Below, one piece after another: positions 1-8,540 of a stretch of 64,000 bases of DNA (position 1 is the first letter of the stretch; each line of letters opens with the position of its first letter). Source of the stretch: Conchiformibius sp. (GTDB lineage Bacteria > Pseudomonadota > Gammaproteobacteria > Burkholderiales > Neisseriaceae); assembly GCA_029984035.1 (NCBI GenBank), contig JASBYJ010000007.1, positions 1 through 64,000 of the forward strand. Reading direction: 5' to 3'. A program made the position numbers and the translations under genes. Below the pieces are notes generated by a model. That model searched no databases and was not told where the DNA came from. It saw only the letters and a list, made by a program, of their open reading frames with translations.

Positions 1-55
1 GAGCGCAACCTTGCCAAGGTTGAGGTCGCGAGTTCGAGACTCGTTTCCCGCTCCA
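1..55 (+). tRNA. tRNA-Gly(GCC), 5' end cut by window edge
   Basis: The window opens inside the D arm. The anticodon arm reads CAACC-TTGCCAA-GGTTG, giving anticodon GCC. A normal T arm (loop TTCGAGA) follows, then the 3' acceptor strand and an encoded CCA ending at 55. It is the first member of a Gly-Cys-(Cys-like)-Leu cluster, the order also seen in E. coli glyW-cysT-leuZ. Confidence 0.93.
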
Positions 56-97
56 AATTTTATCAGCCTGTTGTTTGAGTGGGTTGAAACGCTTTTG

Positions 98-171
98 GGC
101 GAGATGGCAGAGTGGTTATGCAGCGGCCTGCAAAGCCGTGGACGCCGGTTCGATTCCGACTCTCGCCTCCA
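98..171 (+). tRNA. tRNA-Cys(GCA)
   Basis: Full cloverleaf: acceptor GGCGAGA pairs with TCTCGCC, D arm GCAG..TGC, anticodon stem GCGGC/GCCGT around loop CTGCAAA (anticodon GCA), T loop TTCGATT, discriminator T and encoded CCA. The T stem has one C-A mismatch. This is the canonical cysteine tRNA against which the aberrant neighbour at 210-287 should be compared. Confidence 0.95.
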
Positions 172-209
172 TTTATGAGATTGGGTCTTTTTATTGAAGA
201 CAGGTCTGC

Positions 210-287
210 GGCGGGGTGGCAGAGTGATAATGCGATAAGGGGTGCAACCTTTATACAGGCCGGTTCAAATCCGCGCCCCCGCCTCCA
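210..287 (+). tRNA. Divergent tRNA-Cys-like RNA with enlarged anticodon arm
   Basis: The element lies between tRNA-Cys and tRNA-Leu and ends in an encoded CCA. The acceptor GGCGGGG (210-216) pairs perfectly with CCCCGCC (277-283). Compared with the true tRNA-Cys, positions 5 and 7 changed A to G and both partners changed T to C, so pairing was kept by compensating changes. The D region matches tRNA-Cys except that the D-loop GG became GA. The anticodon arm is 20 nt instead of 17: a six-pair stem ATAAGG/CTTTAT with one G-T pair, around an 8-nt loop GGTGCAAC in which T243 precedes GCA. The T stem GCCGG pairs with its partner only if C274 is bulged; the T loop is TTCAAAT. It may be a decaying duplicate or a functional noncanonical tRNA; the compensated acceptor stem favours selection on the structure. 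Confidence 0.6.
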
Positions 288-294
288 AATTTTT

Positions 295-384
295 GCCCGA
301 GTGGTGGAATTGGTAGACACAACGGACTTAAAATCCGTCGCCCCTAAAACGGGCGTACCGGTTCGATTCCGGTTTCGGGCACCA
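295..384 (+). tRNA. tRNA-Leu(TAA)
   Basis: Class II tRNA with a long variable arm. The acceptor GCCCGAG pairs with TTCGGGC apart from one G-T wobble. The D region is the Leu-type TGGTGGAATTGGTAGACAC, the anticodon loop contains TAA, the T loop is TTCGATT and the encoded end is ACCA. It is the last gene of the cluster and is followed directly by an intrinsic terminator. Confidence 0.95.
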
Positions 385-408
385 GTAATACATTGCAAAT
401 AAAGAAAG

Positions 409-435
409 AACCGCTTATTTATTAAGCGGTTTTTT
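409..435 (+). terminator. Rho-independent terminator of the tRNA cluster
   Basis: The perfect inverted repeat AACCGCTTA / TAAGCGGTT encloses a 5-nt loop and is followed by a T run. It lies 25 bp after tRNA-Leu. Confidence 0.9.
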
Positions 436-440
436 CTTGT

Positions 441-1016
441 TTTTTGATATATTTTCTTTTTTTATTAAAAAAGCAGTTTAAAGCAGATTGTCTGAAATGC
501 AATTGTTAACTTGTAGATTGCTAATCTTCTTTTATCCGCATCGTTAATCTATCAGTATTTTAAAACTCAAATGACAATTGGGTTTTCCTTAAATGGAAAT
601 AGTAAGATTGTAATCAATTGCACGTAGCTCTATTTGTTTCTCAGGCATAAGCGCTATGATGTTTAATTTCCATACTGTGGGAAGCAATTTATTACATTTT
701 CCTCATATTAATAATAATTATTATGAAATATCACATTTTTAGCGGCGGCGGAAGCATTGGATTGGAGAGAAATATCAGCTTTTGTTAGATTTTCTTATTA
801 CTTCTGTATAATGAGTTATTTGGTTTTGTTTTTAAAAGAGAAAATTATTTTTGTGCATTACTTGCGTACTGTTGCAAATAATACAGGCGATAAAAATACA
901 GGTGCTGGCAATATTAATTTAGTTACATCAAAAAATGTTTGATTTACACATAGTCTATTTTCGATGTTGCACCCTAACCATATCATTATAAACATAATCC
1001 TGATTGGGTTGATAAT
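441..1016. other. AT-rich intergenic stretch, no gene recognised
   Basis: About 575 bp of strongly AT-rich DNA lie between the tRNA terminator and the convergent gene at 1069. A 61-codon ORF starts at 757, but it has no recognisable domain, no convincing ribosome binding site and an AT-driven composition, so I do not call it a gene. No repeat or RNA is evident. Confidence 0.5.
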
Positions 1017-1017
1017 A

Positions 1018-1052
1018 AAGGCTGCCGAGAAATATATTTTCAGGCAGCCTTC
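1018..1052 (-). terminator. DUS-type inverted repeat, probable terminator of the 1069-1851 gene
   Basis: AAGGCTGCC on one arm and GGCAGCCTT on the other face each other 17 bp downstream of the minus-strand gene. The distal arm is a full uptake sequence; the other is degenerate (GGCTGCCGAGAA). Read on the minus strand, a T-rich tract follows. Confidence 0.65.
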
Positions 1053-1068
1053 AATACGGCAGGTTCAA

Positions 1069-1851
1069 TCAGAAAAAGGCATCCAATTGCACAAATCCTT
1101 TAAATTCCGAATTTTTATCCAGAATGACTGTCCATCCTTTTTCTTTTTGTGCCGTAAACGGCAGGAAATACAATTCGCTTTCAGGCAGCCCTATATCGGC
1201 AACTTGCTGCCTTAATCCGGCATTATCAGGATAATGGCTCGACAACTCCGATAACGGCCGCATCGTTTGAATCACTTCTTTCCTATTTTCCGTGCTATCA
1301 GGCAGCCACCAATCAGGACGTGCGACCGGTGGGATGCCGCCTAGCGACAATTCCAAACCGTGTAAATGCTCGTCTCCGTCTTTCGCTTTGCGTACGGCAA
1401 CTCTTCTCGCTCCCAACCAAGGCAGACTTTGCAGGCCTTCGGGTGCGGACGACAGTTTGTCTTTGTCGATTTCTACGGCACTGGCAACCGTAAATCTGTC
1501 CACTTCAAACGCCACGGCAACCGGTCGCGAAACGGCTACGGCATACAGTCCGTACAGCAATGCGCTAAGCTGTATCAAACCGACCAAGGATAAATCCGTT
1601 GCCATTTCGCGTTTGCTTTTTTTCGGGTCGGACAACACAAATGTCAATACGGGCCCGCAAACCACATCTACTGCAATCACCAGTCCCAATAATTGCAATC
1701 CGCCCATTAATTCAGGGTAAGGATACGGATACCATACAAAAAACACCAATGCTGCCACTGCGGCTGCTACCAATAGATTAATGCCGATGTGGTACGTTGC
1801 AATTTTAGCGGCATAACGCCAACGGTTGGGTTCGGGATAAATTGCATTCAT
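1069..1851 (-). CDS. TfpX/TfpZ family type IV pilin accessory protein
   Basis: A 260-residue inner-membrane protein. Hydrophobic segments lie at about residues 20-42, 50-75 and 88-108, with the family-typical stretch DVVCGPVLTFVLSDPKKSKRE between the second and third. A soluble periplasmic-type domain follows to the C-terminus. Members of this family sit beside major pilin genes in Pseudomonas, Moraxella and Neisseriaceae and modulate pilin stability and pilus assembly. No pilin gene lies in this window, so the gene is an orphan or its partner is elsewhere. It is followed by a DUS-type terminator and transcribed away from the MBL-fold gene at 2015 with a 160-bp gap. Family assignment rests on recall of the N-terminal pattern; the role in pilus assembly is inferred. 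Confidence 0.75.
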   Translation of the reverse strand: MNAIYPEPNRWRYAAKIATYHIGINLLVAAAVAALVFFVWYPYPYPELMGGLQLLGLVIAVDVVCGPVLTFVLSDPKKSKREMATDLSLVGLIQLSALLYGLYAVAVSRPVAVAFEVDRFTVASAVEIDKDKLSSAPEGLQSLPWLGARRVAVRKAKDGDEHLHGLELSLGGIPPVARPDWWLPDSTENRKEVIQTMRPLSELSSHYPDNAGLRQQVADIGLPESELYFLPFTAQKEKGWTVILDKNSEFKGFVQLDAFF

Positions 1852-2014
1852 CAGTTAAATCCTTTGCTGTTTTGAAATCTATTCATGACGCTCTGTCGGA
1901 GACCTGACGATACGGGCTGCCTGAAACATTTTAAGAGAATTATCCGTGCCGTGTGAATCATACGATTTTCAGGCTGCCTGAATGGTGGAAGCTTTGCGCG
2001 ACAAGGCCGAATAT

Positions 2015-3112
2015 TCATTGTGCCGAGGGTTCAAGCTGTTCCCACCATCTTTGCGTAGGCGTATTCCGGTCGAACACTTGTCCCATTACCGGCGTCAGCA
2101 TGTTTAATTCCAGTTTGTCGGAAAGCCGCGAGCTTTGCCGTACGGAATCGTCCCAAGCATGGGTTGAGAGCGGATAAGCGCCCCAATGAATCGGCATCCA
2201 GCGTTTTGCTTTCACATCCAAGGCTGCCTGAACGGTTTGCTCAGGAAACATATGATTGTCCGGCCAAAGCTCGTTGTATTGGCCGTTTTCGACAAATGCC
2301 AAATCAAAACCGCCGAAATGCCGTCCTATTTCTTGGAAATGCGGTGCATAAGCACTGTCACCTGAAAAATAGATTTTTTCCTTACCGCTTTCCAATACCC
2401 AACCGGCCCATAAAGATCTGCGTTTATCAAACGGCGTGCGTGCGGCATCGTGCCTGGCAGGTACGGCATGAAACCTCAGCCTGCCGTCATCGGCTGCCTG
2501 AAACCAGTCCAGCTCTTGAATTTGTTCGGCCGCAATCCCCCATTGGCGCAAATACTCCCCTAGTCCCAAGGGAACCATAAATCGGGTTTGCGGCGAATGC
2601 TTGGCAAAATATGCTACGACATCGGCATCCAAATGGTCGTAATGCGCATGGCTGTACACAATCCAATCAATCGGCGGCAATTCATGCAGGGCAACGGGCG
2701 GTTCTTGAAACCGCCGCATCATAATCGGAACGGGTGCGGCATATCGATAGTAAACCGGGTCTATCAACACGGTTTTGCCGTCTATTCGTACCAGCAAAGT
2801 AGAATGTCCGAACCAAATCAATTTAGCGTGTTCGGAGGGAGAAAAGAAATCCCGCCAATCGGGTTGTTCCATGGGCAGGCGCGTATTCGGACGGTATGCC
2901 GCATCATCTGCCGCCATCTTCCACAACTCGCCCGCCGCCCCTTTTTTCAAAGCTTGGGTAGGCGGCGTATTATAAAACTGTTTGCTATCAGGATTGTAAT
3001 GATTGCTCTGCGGGTAAACCGGAAATTTCGGCTGCCTGAAAAACACCCATACTCCTGCCATAATCATCAATGGCAGCCAATACCGCTTTTTACCCAATAT
3101 ATTCATCTTCAT
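2015..3112 (-). CDS. MBL-fold metal-dependent hydrolase (RomA/NAPE-PLD-like), membrane-anchored
   Basis: A single N-terminal hydrophobic helix (KKRYWLPLMIMAGVWVFF) precedes a metallo-beta-lactamase domain. The metal-binding motif SHAHYDHLDAD is complete (HxHxDH), with later metal ligands in FSGDSAY and near the C-terminal PIHWGAYPLS. The anchor and the WFGHSTLLVRIDG strand resemble RomA and the NAPE-PLD/UlaG branch of lipid- or lactone-type hydrolases; the substrate is unknown. The open frame extends to 3205, but the extra 31 residues look noncoding and would precede the membrane helix, so I start at the ATG at 3112; an ATG at 3106 is equally possible. Active site probably periplasmic (inference from the anchor). 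Confidence 0.8.
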   Translation of the reverse strand: MKMNILGKKRYWLPLMIMAGVWVFFRQPKFPVYPQSNHYNPDSKQFYNTPPTQALKKGAAGELWKMAADDAAYRPNTRLPMEQPDWRDFFSPSEHAKLIWFGHSTLLVRIDGKTVLIDPVYYRYAAPVPIMMRRFQEPPVALHELPPIDWIVYSHAHYDHLDADVVAYFAKHSPQTRFMVPLGLGEYLRQWGIAAEQIQELDWFQAADDGRLRFHAVPARHDAARTPFDKRRSLWAGWVLESGKEKIYFSGDSAYAPHFQEIGRHFGGFDLAFVENGQYNELWPDNHMFPEQTVQAALDVKAKRWMPIHWGAYPLSTHAWDDSVRQSSRLSDKLELNMLTPVMGQVFDRNTPTQRWWEQLEPSAQ

Positions 3113-3391
3113 ATCGATTGATACCGTTAATCCCAAACACAATCTTGCATGGCCGCACCGAAAGTTTGAATCAGCAATATGCTTATTACTGCCTGACAAA
3201 ATCATTGGGCGGTTTTTCAGGTAGCCTGAAAATATCTCGCCGCCTATCCTAAAGAACCAAGTATCTTTTTAAACAAGATGATAGCCCATGATATGCCGCC
3301 GGAGCAGGAACCGCACAACCATAGCTTTCAGGCAGCCTTAAGGTGAACAGCAAATGCATCAATGCCAACCGTCGGAACCGCATAACATAGC

Positions 3392-3419
3392 TTTCAGGCA
3401 GCCTTGAGGCTGCCTGAAA
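3392..3419 (-). terminator. Inverted DUS pair after thrS
   Basis: TTTCAGGCAGCC and GGCTGCCTGAAA face each other over a 4-nt spacer directly after the thrS stop codon. A further single DUS lies near 3330. The pair forms a strong hairpin but lacks a clear T run, so efficiency as a terminator is uncertain. Confidence 0.6.
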
Positions 3420-3422
3420 CAT

Positions 3423-5333
3423 TTACGCACACACTTCGGCCAATTCTTTTTTCAATAATGCCGCAAAGGCATCTACGTCCATACTGCCCAAATCTTCGGC
3501 CTTTCTGCGTACAGCCACCTGACCGCTTTCCTTTTCCTTTTCGCCGACAACGATTTGATAGGGGTAACGGTATTGGCTGTTGTCGCGGATTTTGTAGCCG
3601 ATTTTTTCGTTACGCAAATCCAATTCCACGCGGAAGCCGGCTGCCTGAAGTTTGGCGGCGACTTCGCGGCAATAATCCGCCTGTTTTTCGGTGATGTTCA
3701 TCACCACCATTTGCACGGGCGCGAGCCACAAGGGGAAAGAACCGGCGTGTTCCTCAATCAAAATGCCGATAAAGCGTTCCAGCGAACCCAAAATGGCGCG
3801 GTGCAGCATCACGGGGCGGGCGCGGCCGTTGTCTTCGGTAACGTATTCCGCGCCCAGTCTTTCAGGCAGCACGAAATCAAGCTGAATCGTGCCGCACTGC
3901 CAAGAGCGTCCCAATGCGTCTTTGATGTGGTATTCCACTTTCGGGCCGTAAAACGCGCCCTCGCCCGGCAATTCCTGCCACTCGATGCCGCAAGCGGTGA
4001 GCGCATCGCGCAAACCCTGTTCGGCTTTGTCCCACGTTTCGTCCGAACCGGCGCGTTTTTCGGGGCGCAGCGACAGTTTCACGCTCACGTTTTCAAAGCC
4101 GAATTTCCGGTAGATTTTCATTACCAATTCATTGAATGATTTGGCTTCTTGGGTGATTTGCGCTTCGGTGCAGAAAATATGCGCGTCATCTTGCACGAAA
4201 CCGCGCACGCGCATCAGGCCGTGCAGTGCGCCGCTCGGCTCGTTGCGGTGGCAGGAGCCGAATTCCGCCAAACGCATCGGCAAATCGCGGTAGGAACGCA
4301 AGCCGTGATTGAACACTTGCACATGACCCGGACAGTTCATCGGTTTGATGGCGTATTCGCGTTTTTCCGATTGGGTGATGAACATATTGTCTTTGTAGTT
4401 TTCCCAGTGTCCGGATTGTTCCCAAAAGGATTTGTCCAAAATTTGCGGGGTTTTGATTTCGCGGTAGCCTGCCGCGTCCAGTTCGCGGCGCATATATTGT
4501 TCAATCGTTTGCCACAACGTCCAACCGCGCGGGTGCCAGAACACCATGCCGGGGGCTTCGTCTTGCAGGTGGAACAAGTCCAGTTGTCTGCCTAATTTGC
4601 GGTGGTCACGTTTTTCTGCTTCTTCAATGCGTTGGATATAGGCTTTCAGGTCGTCTTTGCTTGCCCACGCCGTGCCGTAGATGCGTTGCAGTTGTTCGTT
4701 GTTGCTGTCGCCGCGCCAGTACGCGCCCGCCAGTTTGGTGAGTTTGAAGTGTTTGAGAAAGCGGGTGTTGGGAACGTGCGGGCCGCGACACATGTCCACG
4801 TATTCCTGATGGTAATACATGCCCATCGCTTGCACGTCTGCGCCCATGTCGTCAATCAGGCGCAGTTTGTATTCTTCGCCGCGCTGCCTGAAAATGTCGC
4901 TTACTTCGGGGCGCGGGGTCATGATTTTGACGACGTCGTAGTCTTGCGCTATCAGTTCTTTCATGCGCGTTTCAATGGCGGCAAGGTCTTCGGGGGTAAA
5001 GGGTTTGTCGGTGGCGATGTCGTAGTAGAAGCCGTCTTCAATCACGGGGCCGATGACCATTTTGGCATCGGGATAGAGCTGTTTGACGGCGTGTCCAATC
5101 AGGTGGGCGCAGGAGTGGCGGATGATGTCCACGCCTTCGGGGTCTTTGGGGGTGATGATTTGCACGGCGGCATCGGCGGTAATCGGGTCGCACGCGTCCA
5201 CCAACACGCCGTTCACTTTGCCTGCTACGGTGGCTTTCGCCAAGCCCGTGCCGATGTCGGCGGCGATTTGGGCAACGGTAACGGGGGCGGGGAATTGGCG
5301 GACGGAACCGTCCGGCAGAGTAATGTTTAACAT
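3423..5333 (-). CDS. thrS: Threonyl-tRNA synthetase
   Basis: Charges tRNA-Thr in the cytoplasm. The 636-residue length is normal. Domains in order: TGS (about 1-61), the editing domain with the HxxxH motif (H73, H77) and a later C-x-G-P-H element ([11 protein letters not shown]), the class II catalytic core with the zinc ligand Cys in [10 protein letters not shown] and motif 2 around [11 protein letters not shown], and a C-terminal anticodon-binding domain ([18 protein letters not shown]). The start ATG has the Shine-Dalgarno AAGGAAT at correct spacing. In many bacteria, including other Neisseria, thrS is followed by infC, rpmI and rplT; here an MBL-fold gene follows, so the cluster is broken. 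The gene is visibly richer in GCG, GCC and CGC codons than panC or ppiD next to it. Confidence 0.98.
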   Translation of the reverse strand: MLNITLPDGSVRQFPAPVTVAQIAADIGTGLAKATVAGKVNGVLVDACDPITADAAVQIITPKDPEGVDIIRHSCAHLIGHAVKQLYPDAKMVIGPVIEDGFYYDIATDKPFTPEDLAAIETRMKELIAQDYDVVKIMTPRPEVSDIFRQRGEEYKLRLIDDMGADVQAMGMYYHQEYVDMCRGPHVPNTRFLKHFKLTKLAGAYWRGDSNNEQLQRIYGTAWASKDDLKAYIQRIEEAEKRDHRKLGRQLDLFHLQDEAPGMVFWHPRGWTLWQTIEQYMRRELDAAGYREIKTPQILDKSFWEQSGHWENYKDNMFITQSEKREYAIKPMNCPGHVQVFNHGLRSYRDLPMRLAEFGSCHRNEPSGALHGLMRVRGFVQDDAHIFCTEAQITQEAKSFNELVMKIYRKFGFENVSVKLSLRPEKRAGSDETWDKAEQGLRDALTACGIEWQELPGEGAFYGPKVEYHIKDALGRSWQCGTIQLDFVLPERLGAEYVTEDNGRARPVMLHRAILGSLERFIGILIEEHAGSFPLWLAPVQMVVMNITEKQADYCREVAAKLQAAGFRVELDLRNEKIGYKIRDNSQYRYPYQIVVGEKEKESGQVAVRRKAEDLGSMDVDAFAALLKKELAEVCA

Positions 5334-5366
5334 AGTTATTCCTTGAATAATTTGGGTAAATTCAAA

Positions 5367-5402
5367 TCAGGCTGCCTGAAAGCCGTTCAGGCAGCCTGAA
5401 AA
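5367..5402. terminator. Inverted DUS pair between panC and thrS
   Basis: AGGCTGCCTGAA (5369-5380) and TTCAGGCAGCCT (5387-5398) are separated by six bases. The hairpin lies in the presumed leader of thrS, about 35 bp upstream of its start, so it may end the panC transcript or act on thrS expression. The rest of 5403-5659 shows no gene or RNA I recognise. Confidence 0.55.
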
Positions 5403-5659
5403 AATCTTGAGTGGAAACAGGCGGGAAATTATAGATAAAACAAGGATTATTTTCAAGAAAACACCGCTTCAAACAACTTGGAAAGTAGGGCAAAGGAGTG
5501 AGTATTGCTCAAAAGAGAACTGCCGCTATCGAATGGATGCCGTTTTTTTGTTTGCGCGGAGTACGGCGGACATAGGTTTGCTTAATCGGGTTTAGGCGTG
5601 ATGATACGGATACAGCCGCCCGATATATGTTATGACGGCTGTTGCCGGTGTTTAAGCCG

Positions 5660-6493
5660 CTATGCCGAAAATTCTATATTGTCAATCAAACGGGTATTAC
5701 CCAAACGTGCGGCGGCGAGTACCACCAGGTTTTTATCACCCAATCGGGCGACATTCAGGCTGCCTGCTTCGCGGATTTCTACGTAATCTACCGTCCAGCC
5801 GTGTTGTTGCAGCTGTTGCACAGCATGTTGTTCCAGCTCGGCATAGTTGCGGTTGCCGGTGCGTACGGCTTTCACGGTTTCGTTCAGGACGCGGTAGAGA
5901 CGCGGCGCTTCGGCGCGTTCGTCTGCGTTGAGATATTGGTTGCGGCTGGATAGAGCCAATCCGTCTCGGGCGCGTCCGGTATCTACGGGAACGATTTTAA
6001 CGGGAATGTTCAAATCGGATACCATGCCTTGAATAACGGCCAGTTGTTGGTAGTCTTTTTTACCGAAACAGGCGGCATCCGGCTGTACGATATTGAACAG
6101 TTTGCATACCACTGTGGCGACGCCGCGGAAATGTCCGGGGCGAAATGCGCCGCATAATTCGTTTTGCAGATTGGGGGGCTCCACTTGATATTGTTGGCTG
6201 GTGTGCGGATACAGTTCGGCTTCATTGGGGGCGAACAGGATATCGACACCGCAATCGCGCAATTTGGCCGCGTCTTCTTCCAACGTGCGGGGATAGCGGT
6301 CGAAATCTTCTCCTTGTCCGAATTGCAGGCGGTTGACGAATATGCTGACGACAATATGTTCGGCTTCTTTTTTGGCTTGCTTGACCAGTGCCAAATGTCC
6401 TTCGTGCAGATTGCCCATGGTGGGGACGAAGGCAACGCTGCCTGATTGTTTGCGCCAACGGCGCAGCTCTTGGATGGTGTGGATAATGTGCAT
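5660..6493 (-). CDS. panC: Pantoate--beta-alanine ligase (pantothenate synthetase)
   Basis: Joins pantoate and beta-alanine using ATP in pantothenate (coenzyme A) synthesis. Its 277 residues match the family. The nucleotidyltransferase signatures are present: [13 protein letters not shown] near residue 25 (HxGH class), [12 protein letters not shown], and the KMSKS-like loop [11 protein letters not shown]. One oddity is [19 protein letters not shown], where most homologues have [19 protein letters not shown], so two prolines are replaced. The start ATG overlaps no other gene; ppiD lies 85 bp upstream on the same strand. The coenzyme A pathway gene coaD is also in this window, at 13908. Confidence 0.96.
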   Translation of the reverse strand: MHIIHTIQELRRWRKQSGSVAFVPTMGNLHEGHLALVKQAKKEAEHIVVSIFVNRLQFGQGEDFDRYPRTLEEDAAKLRDCGVDILFAPNEAELYPHTSQQYQVEPPNLQNELCGAFRPGHFRGVATVVCKLFNIVQPDAACFGKKDYQQLAVIQGMVSDLNIPVKIVPVDTGRARDGLALSSRNQYLNADERAEAPRLYRVLNETVKAVRTGNRNYAELEQHAVQQLQQHGWTVDYVEIREAGSLNVARLGDKNLVVLAAARLGNTRLIDNIEFSA

Positions 6494-6578
6494 GGTTGGG
6501 TTTCCGTAATGTGGCCGGATAGGGCTGCCTGAAAAGGAAAAATGCTGTTACCCGTGGGTTGGATAACAGCATTGGCGG

Positions 6579-8417
6579 TTATTGCTCGTCTGAGATGCGT
6601 TGGGAACCTTGGCGTGTTTTGATGGTGTTGCGCAGGCCTGCAATATAGGCATCCGCCAGCATATTGCCGTTGAAGGTTGCCAGTTGTTTTTTTGCCGCAT
6701 TCAGTGCTTGAGGGTCGTTGGCGGCATTTTTAACGGAGTGTACTTCTAAAAGCTGCAGGCTGTCGGGCAGGTTGAGCACGGCATAGGCGGGTTTGCCGTC
6801 TTTGGGCAGCGTGCGCATAAAGACGGCATAGGCATCGTTAGGCAGCAGCATACGTGCCTGGATAGGCGCTACTTCCTGTTCTTGCGACCAAGCGATGTCG
6901 GCTTTGCCGTTTTCCTGTAATTGTTTGAGTTGCTGTTCGGCTTTTTCGCTTGCCAAACGCAGGCTTTCGGCAAGGATATAATCGTTTCTCACCTGCTTTT
7001 CTACATCGGTAAACGGTGCCAGTGCGGATTCGCGTGTTTCGATGGCGCGGACAAACCAGCTTTGTCCGTTCACGTTTACCGCTTCGGAATTGTGTTTTTT
7101 CTTAAACACTTCATCGCTAAACAGTGCTTCCGCTACGGCATCGGGAATATTCAGGCTGCCTGCATTGCTGCGTGTGAGCCATTGTTCTTGCCGTTGCAGG
7201 GTGGTGCCTGCTTTGGCGGCGGCCGATTGCAGTTGGTCCGGATGGTTGAAGGCTTCGTCTTCGGCCGCTTCGCGCAACAGACTGTAGGCTTGCTGGGCTT
7301 TTTTCTCTTGCAAAGTAGTGCGGATACCCTCTTTTTGTACGCCTAAATCCACTTTGGCAATATCGGTTACTTGGATGATGTGGTAGCCGAAGCTGCTCTG
7401 CACCGCATCACTTACTGCGCCTTGTTCCAGTGCGAAAGCGGTATCGATAAGGGGTTTCATGGCAGTATTGTTGTCTTGTGCGTATTCGCCCAAGTCGCCG
7501 CCTTTGCTTGAGCTTGCGGTATCTTGGGAATATTGTGCTGCCAGTGCGGCAAATTTTTGGGGATTGGCTTGCGCTTCGGTTGCAATTTTTTCGGCTTGCG
7601 CTTTGGCTTGGGCGCGTTCGGCATCGCTGCTGCCTTCGGGAACTTCAATCAGAATGTGCGAGATACGGCGTTTGGGTTTGGCGGCTGCCTGCATTTCGTT
7701 CAGTGCTTGCGCAATTTCTTCTTCGCTGATGCTCTGTTTGGCTGCCAACTCTTTGGGAGATAGGATAAAGTATTCGAATTGAACGCCTTGCTCTACGGTA
7801 TAACGCGCAGGATTGTCGTCATAATATCGGCGGATAGCGGCATCGTCGGCTTTGACCTGCCCGGCAAAGTGTTGCGGGTAAACCGCAGAAGTACGCACAA
7901 TGCGCGGCGACATGGTGGCGTTTAACACTTGCAGGGCTTGCTGGTCGGCGGTAACGTTGGTACCGAGCATATCCAGCATGGCAATCATGGTTTGGCGGCG
8001 GCGTTCGGTTTGTACCCAGTCGCTTTCGCTGATGCGGTTATTTTCCAAAAACGTGCGGAACAGTGCGGGGTCAAATTTGCCTGAGGCGTCATGGAAGCCA
8101 GGCTCGTCCGTAATCATTTGTTTGATTTGTTCTTCGGAAACGGTAATGCCCAGCTTTTTTGCACCCTCCATCAGATAAGCCTGCTCTACCAGCGAATGGA
8201 ATACTTCTTGACGGTCGGCTTTGCCGCCCGATGCCTCGATGTTACGGATAGCGTTTTCCAAACCTTCACGGGTAACGGCTTCTTGCCCGATGAGGACGAT
8301 GTAGTTGTCGCGGCTGCCTGTTTGGAAGGCTGCCATGCCGAAACCGACAAAAGACAAGCCGATTACGCCCAGGATAACTTGCGAAGCGGTGCGGTATTTT
8401 TCAATGACGTGAAACAT
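6579..8417 (-). CDS. ppiD: Periplasmic folding chaperone / peptidyl-prolyl isomerase PpiD
   Basis: A 612-residue inner-membrane protein facing the periplasm, helping outer-membrane and secreted proteins fold after Sec export. One N-terminal membrane helix (about 13-32, VILGVIGLSFVGFGMAAF), a SurA-like N-terminal chaperone domain (about 40-210), a parvulin PpiC domain beginning near RRISHILIEVPEGS (about 250-350, ending GYHIIQVTDI), and a second parvulin-like C-terminal region, as in other PpiD proteins. It shares orientation with panC and thrS but need not be one operon. Confidence 0.93.
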   Translation of the reverse strand: MFHVIEKYRTASQVILGVIGLSFVGFGMAAFQTGSRDNYIVLIGQEAVTREGLENAIRNIEASGGKADRQEVFHSLVEQAYLMEGAKKLGITVSEEQIKQMITDEPGFHDASGKFDPALFRTFLENNRISESDWVQTERRRQTMIAMLDMLGTNVTADQQALQVLNATMSPRIVRTSAVYPQHFAGQVKADDAAIRRYYDDNPARYTVEQGVQFEYFILSPKELAAKQSISEEEIAQALNEMQAAAKPKRRISHILIEVPEGSSDAERAQAKAQAEKIATEAQANPQKFAALAAQYSQDTASSSKGGDLGEYAQDNNTAMKPLIDTAFALEQGAVSDAVQSSFGYHIIQVTDIAKVDLGVQKEGIRTTLQEKKAQQAYSLLREAAEDEAFNHPDQLQSAAAKAGTTLQRQEQWLTRSNAGSLNIPDAVAEALFSDEVFKKKHNSEAVNVNGQSWFVRAIETRESALAPFTDVEKQVRNDYILAESLRLASEKAEQQLKQLQENGKADIAWSQEQEVAPIQARMLLPNDAYAVFMRTLPKDGKPAYAVLNLPDSLQLLEVHSVKNAANDPQALNAAKKQLATFNGNMLADAYIAGLRNTIKTRQGSQRISDEQ

Positions 8418-8540
8418 GATAAAAGCTTGTATCGGAAAATAAAGGACGCATTTTAACCTGTTTTCAGGCAGCCTGAAAATGCTGGACGCAGTTTTCAGGC
8501 AGGTTTAAGATTTGCGCTTTATATCGCGGTAGCGGATAAG

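Noticed and set aside
63-402. ORFs of 96 and 111 codons across the tRNA cluster on both strands
   Set aside because: They run through tRNA genes and exist only because these lack stops in those frames.
757-942. 61-codon ORF in the AT-rich region after the tRNA cluster
   Set aside because: No domain, no ribosome binding site, and composition like the surrounding noncoding DNA.
4602-5330. 242-codon ORF opposite thrS
   Set aside because: Antisense shadow of a GC-rich gene; composition (Val, Phe, Gly, His rich) is typical of reverse-frame artefacts.
5334-5659. Possible T-box or attenuator leader for thrS
   Set aside because: No T-box sequence or threonine-rich leader peptide is visible; only the DUS hairpin stands out.
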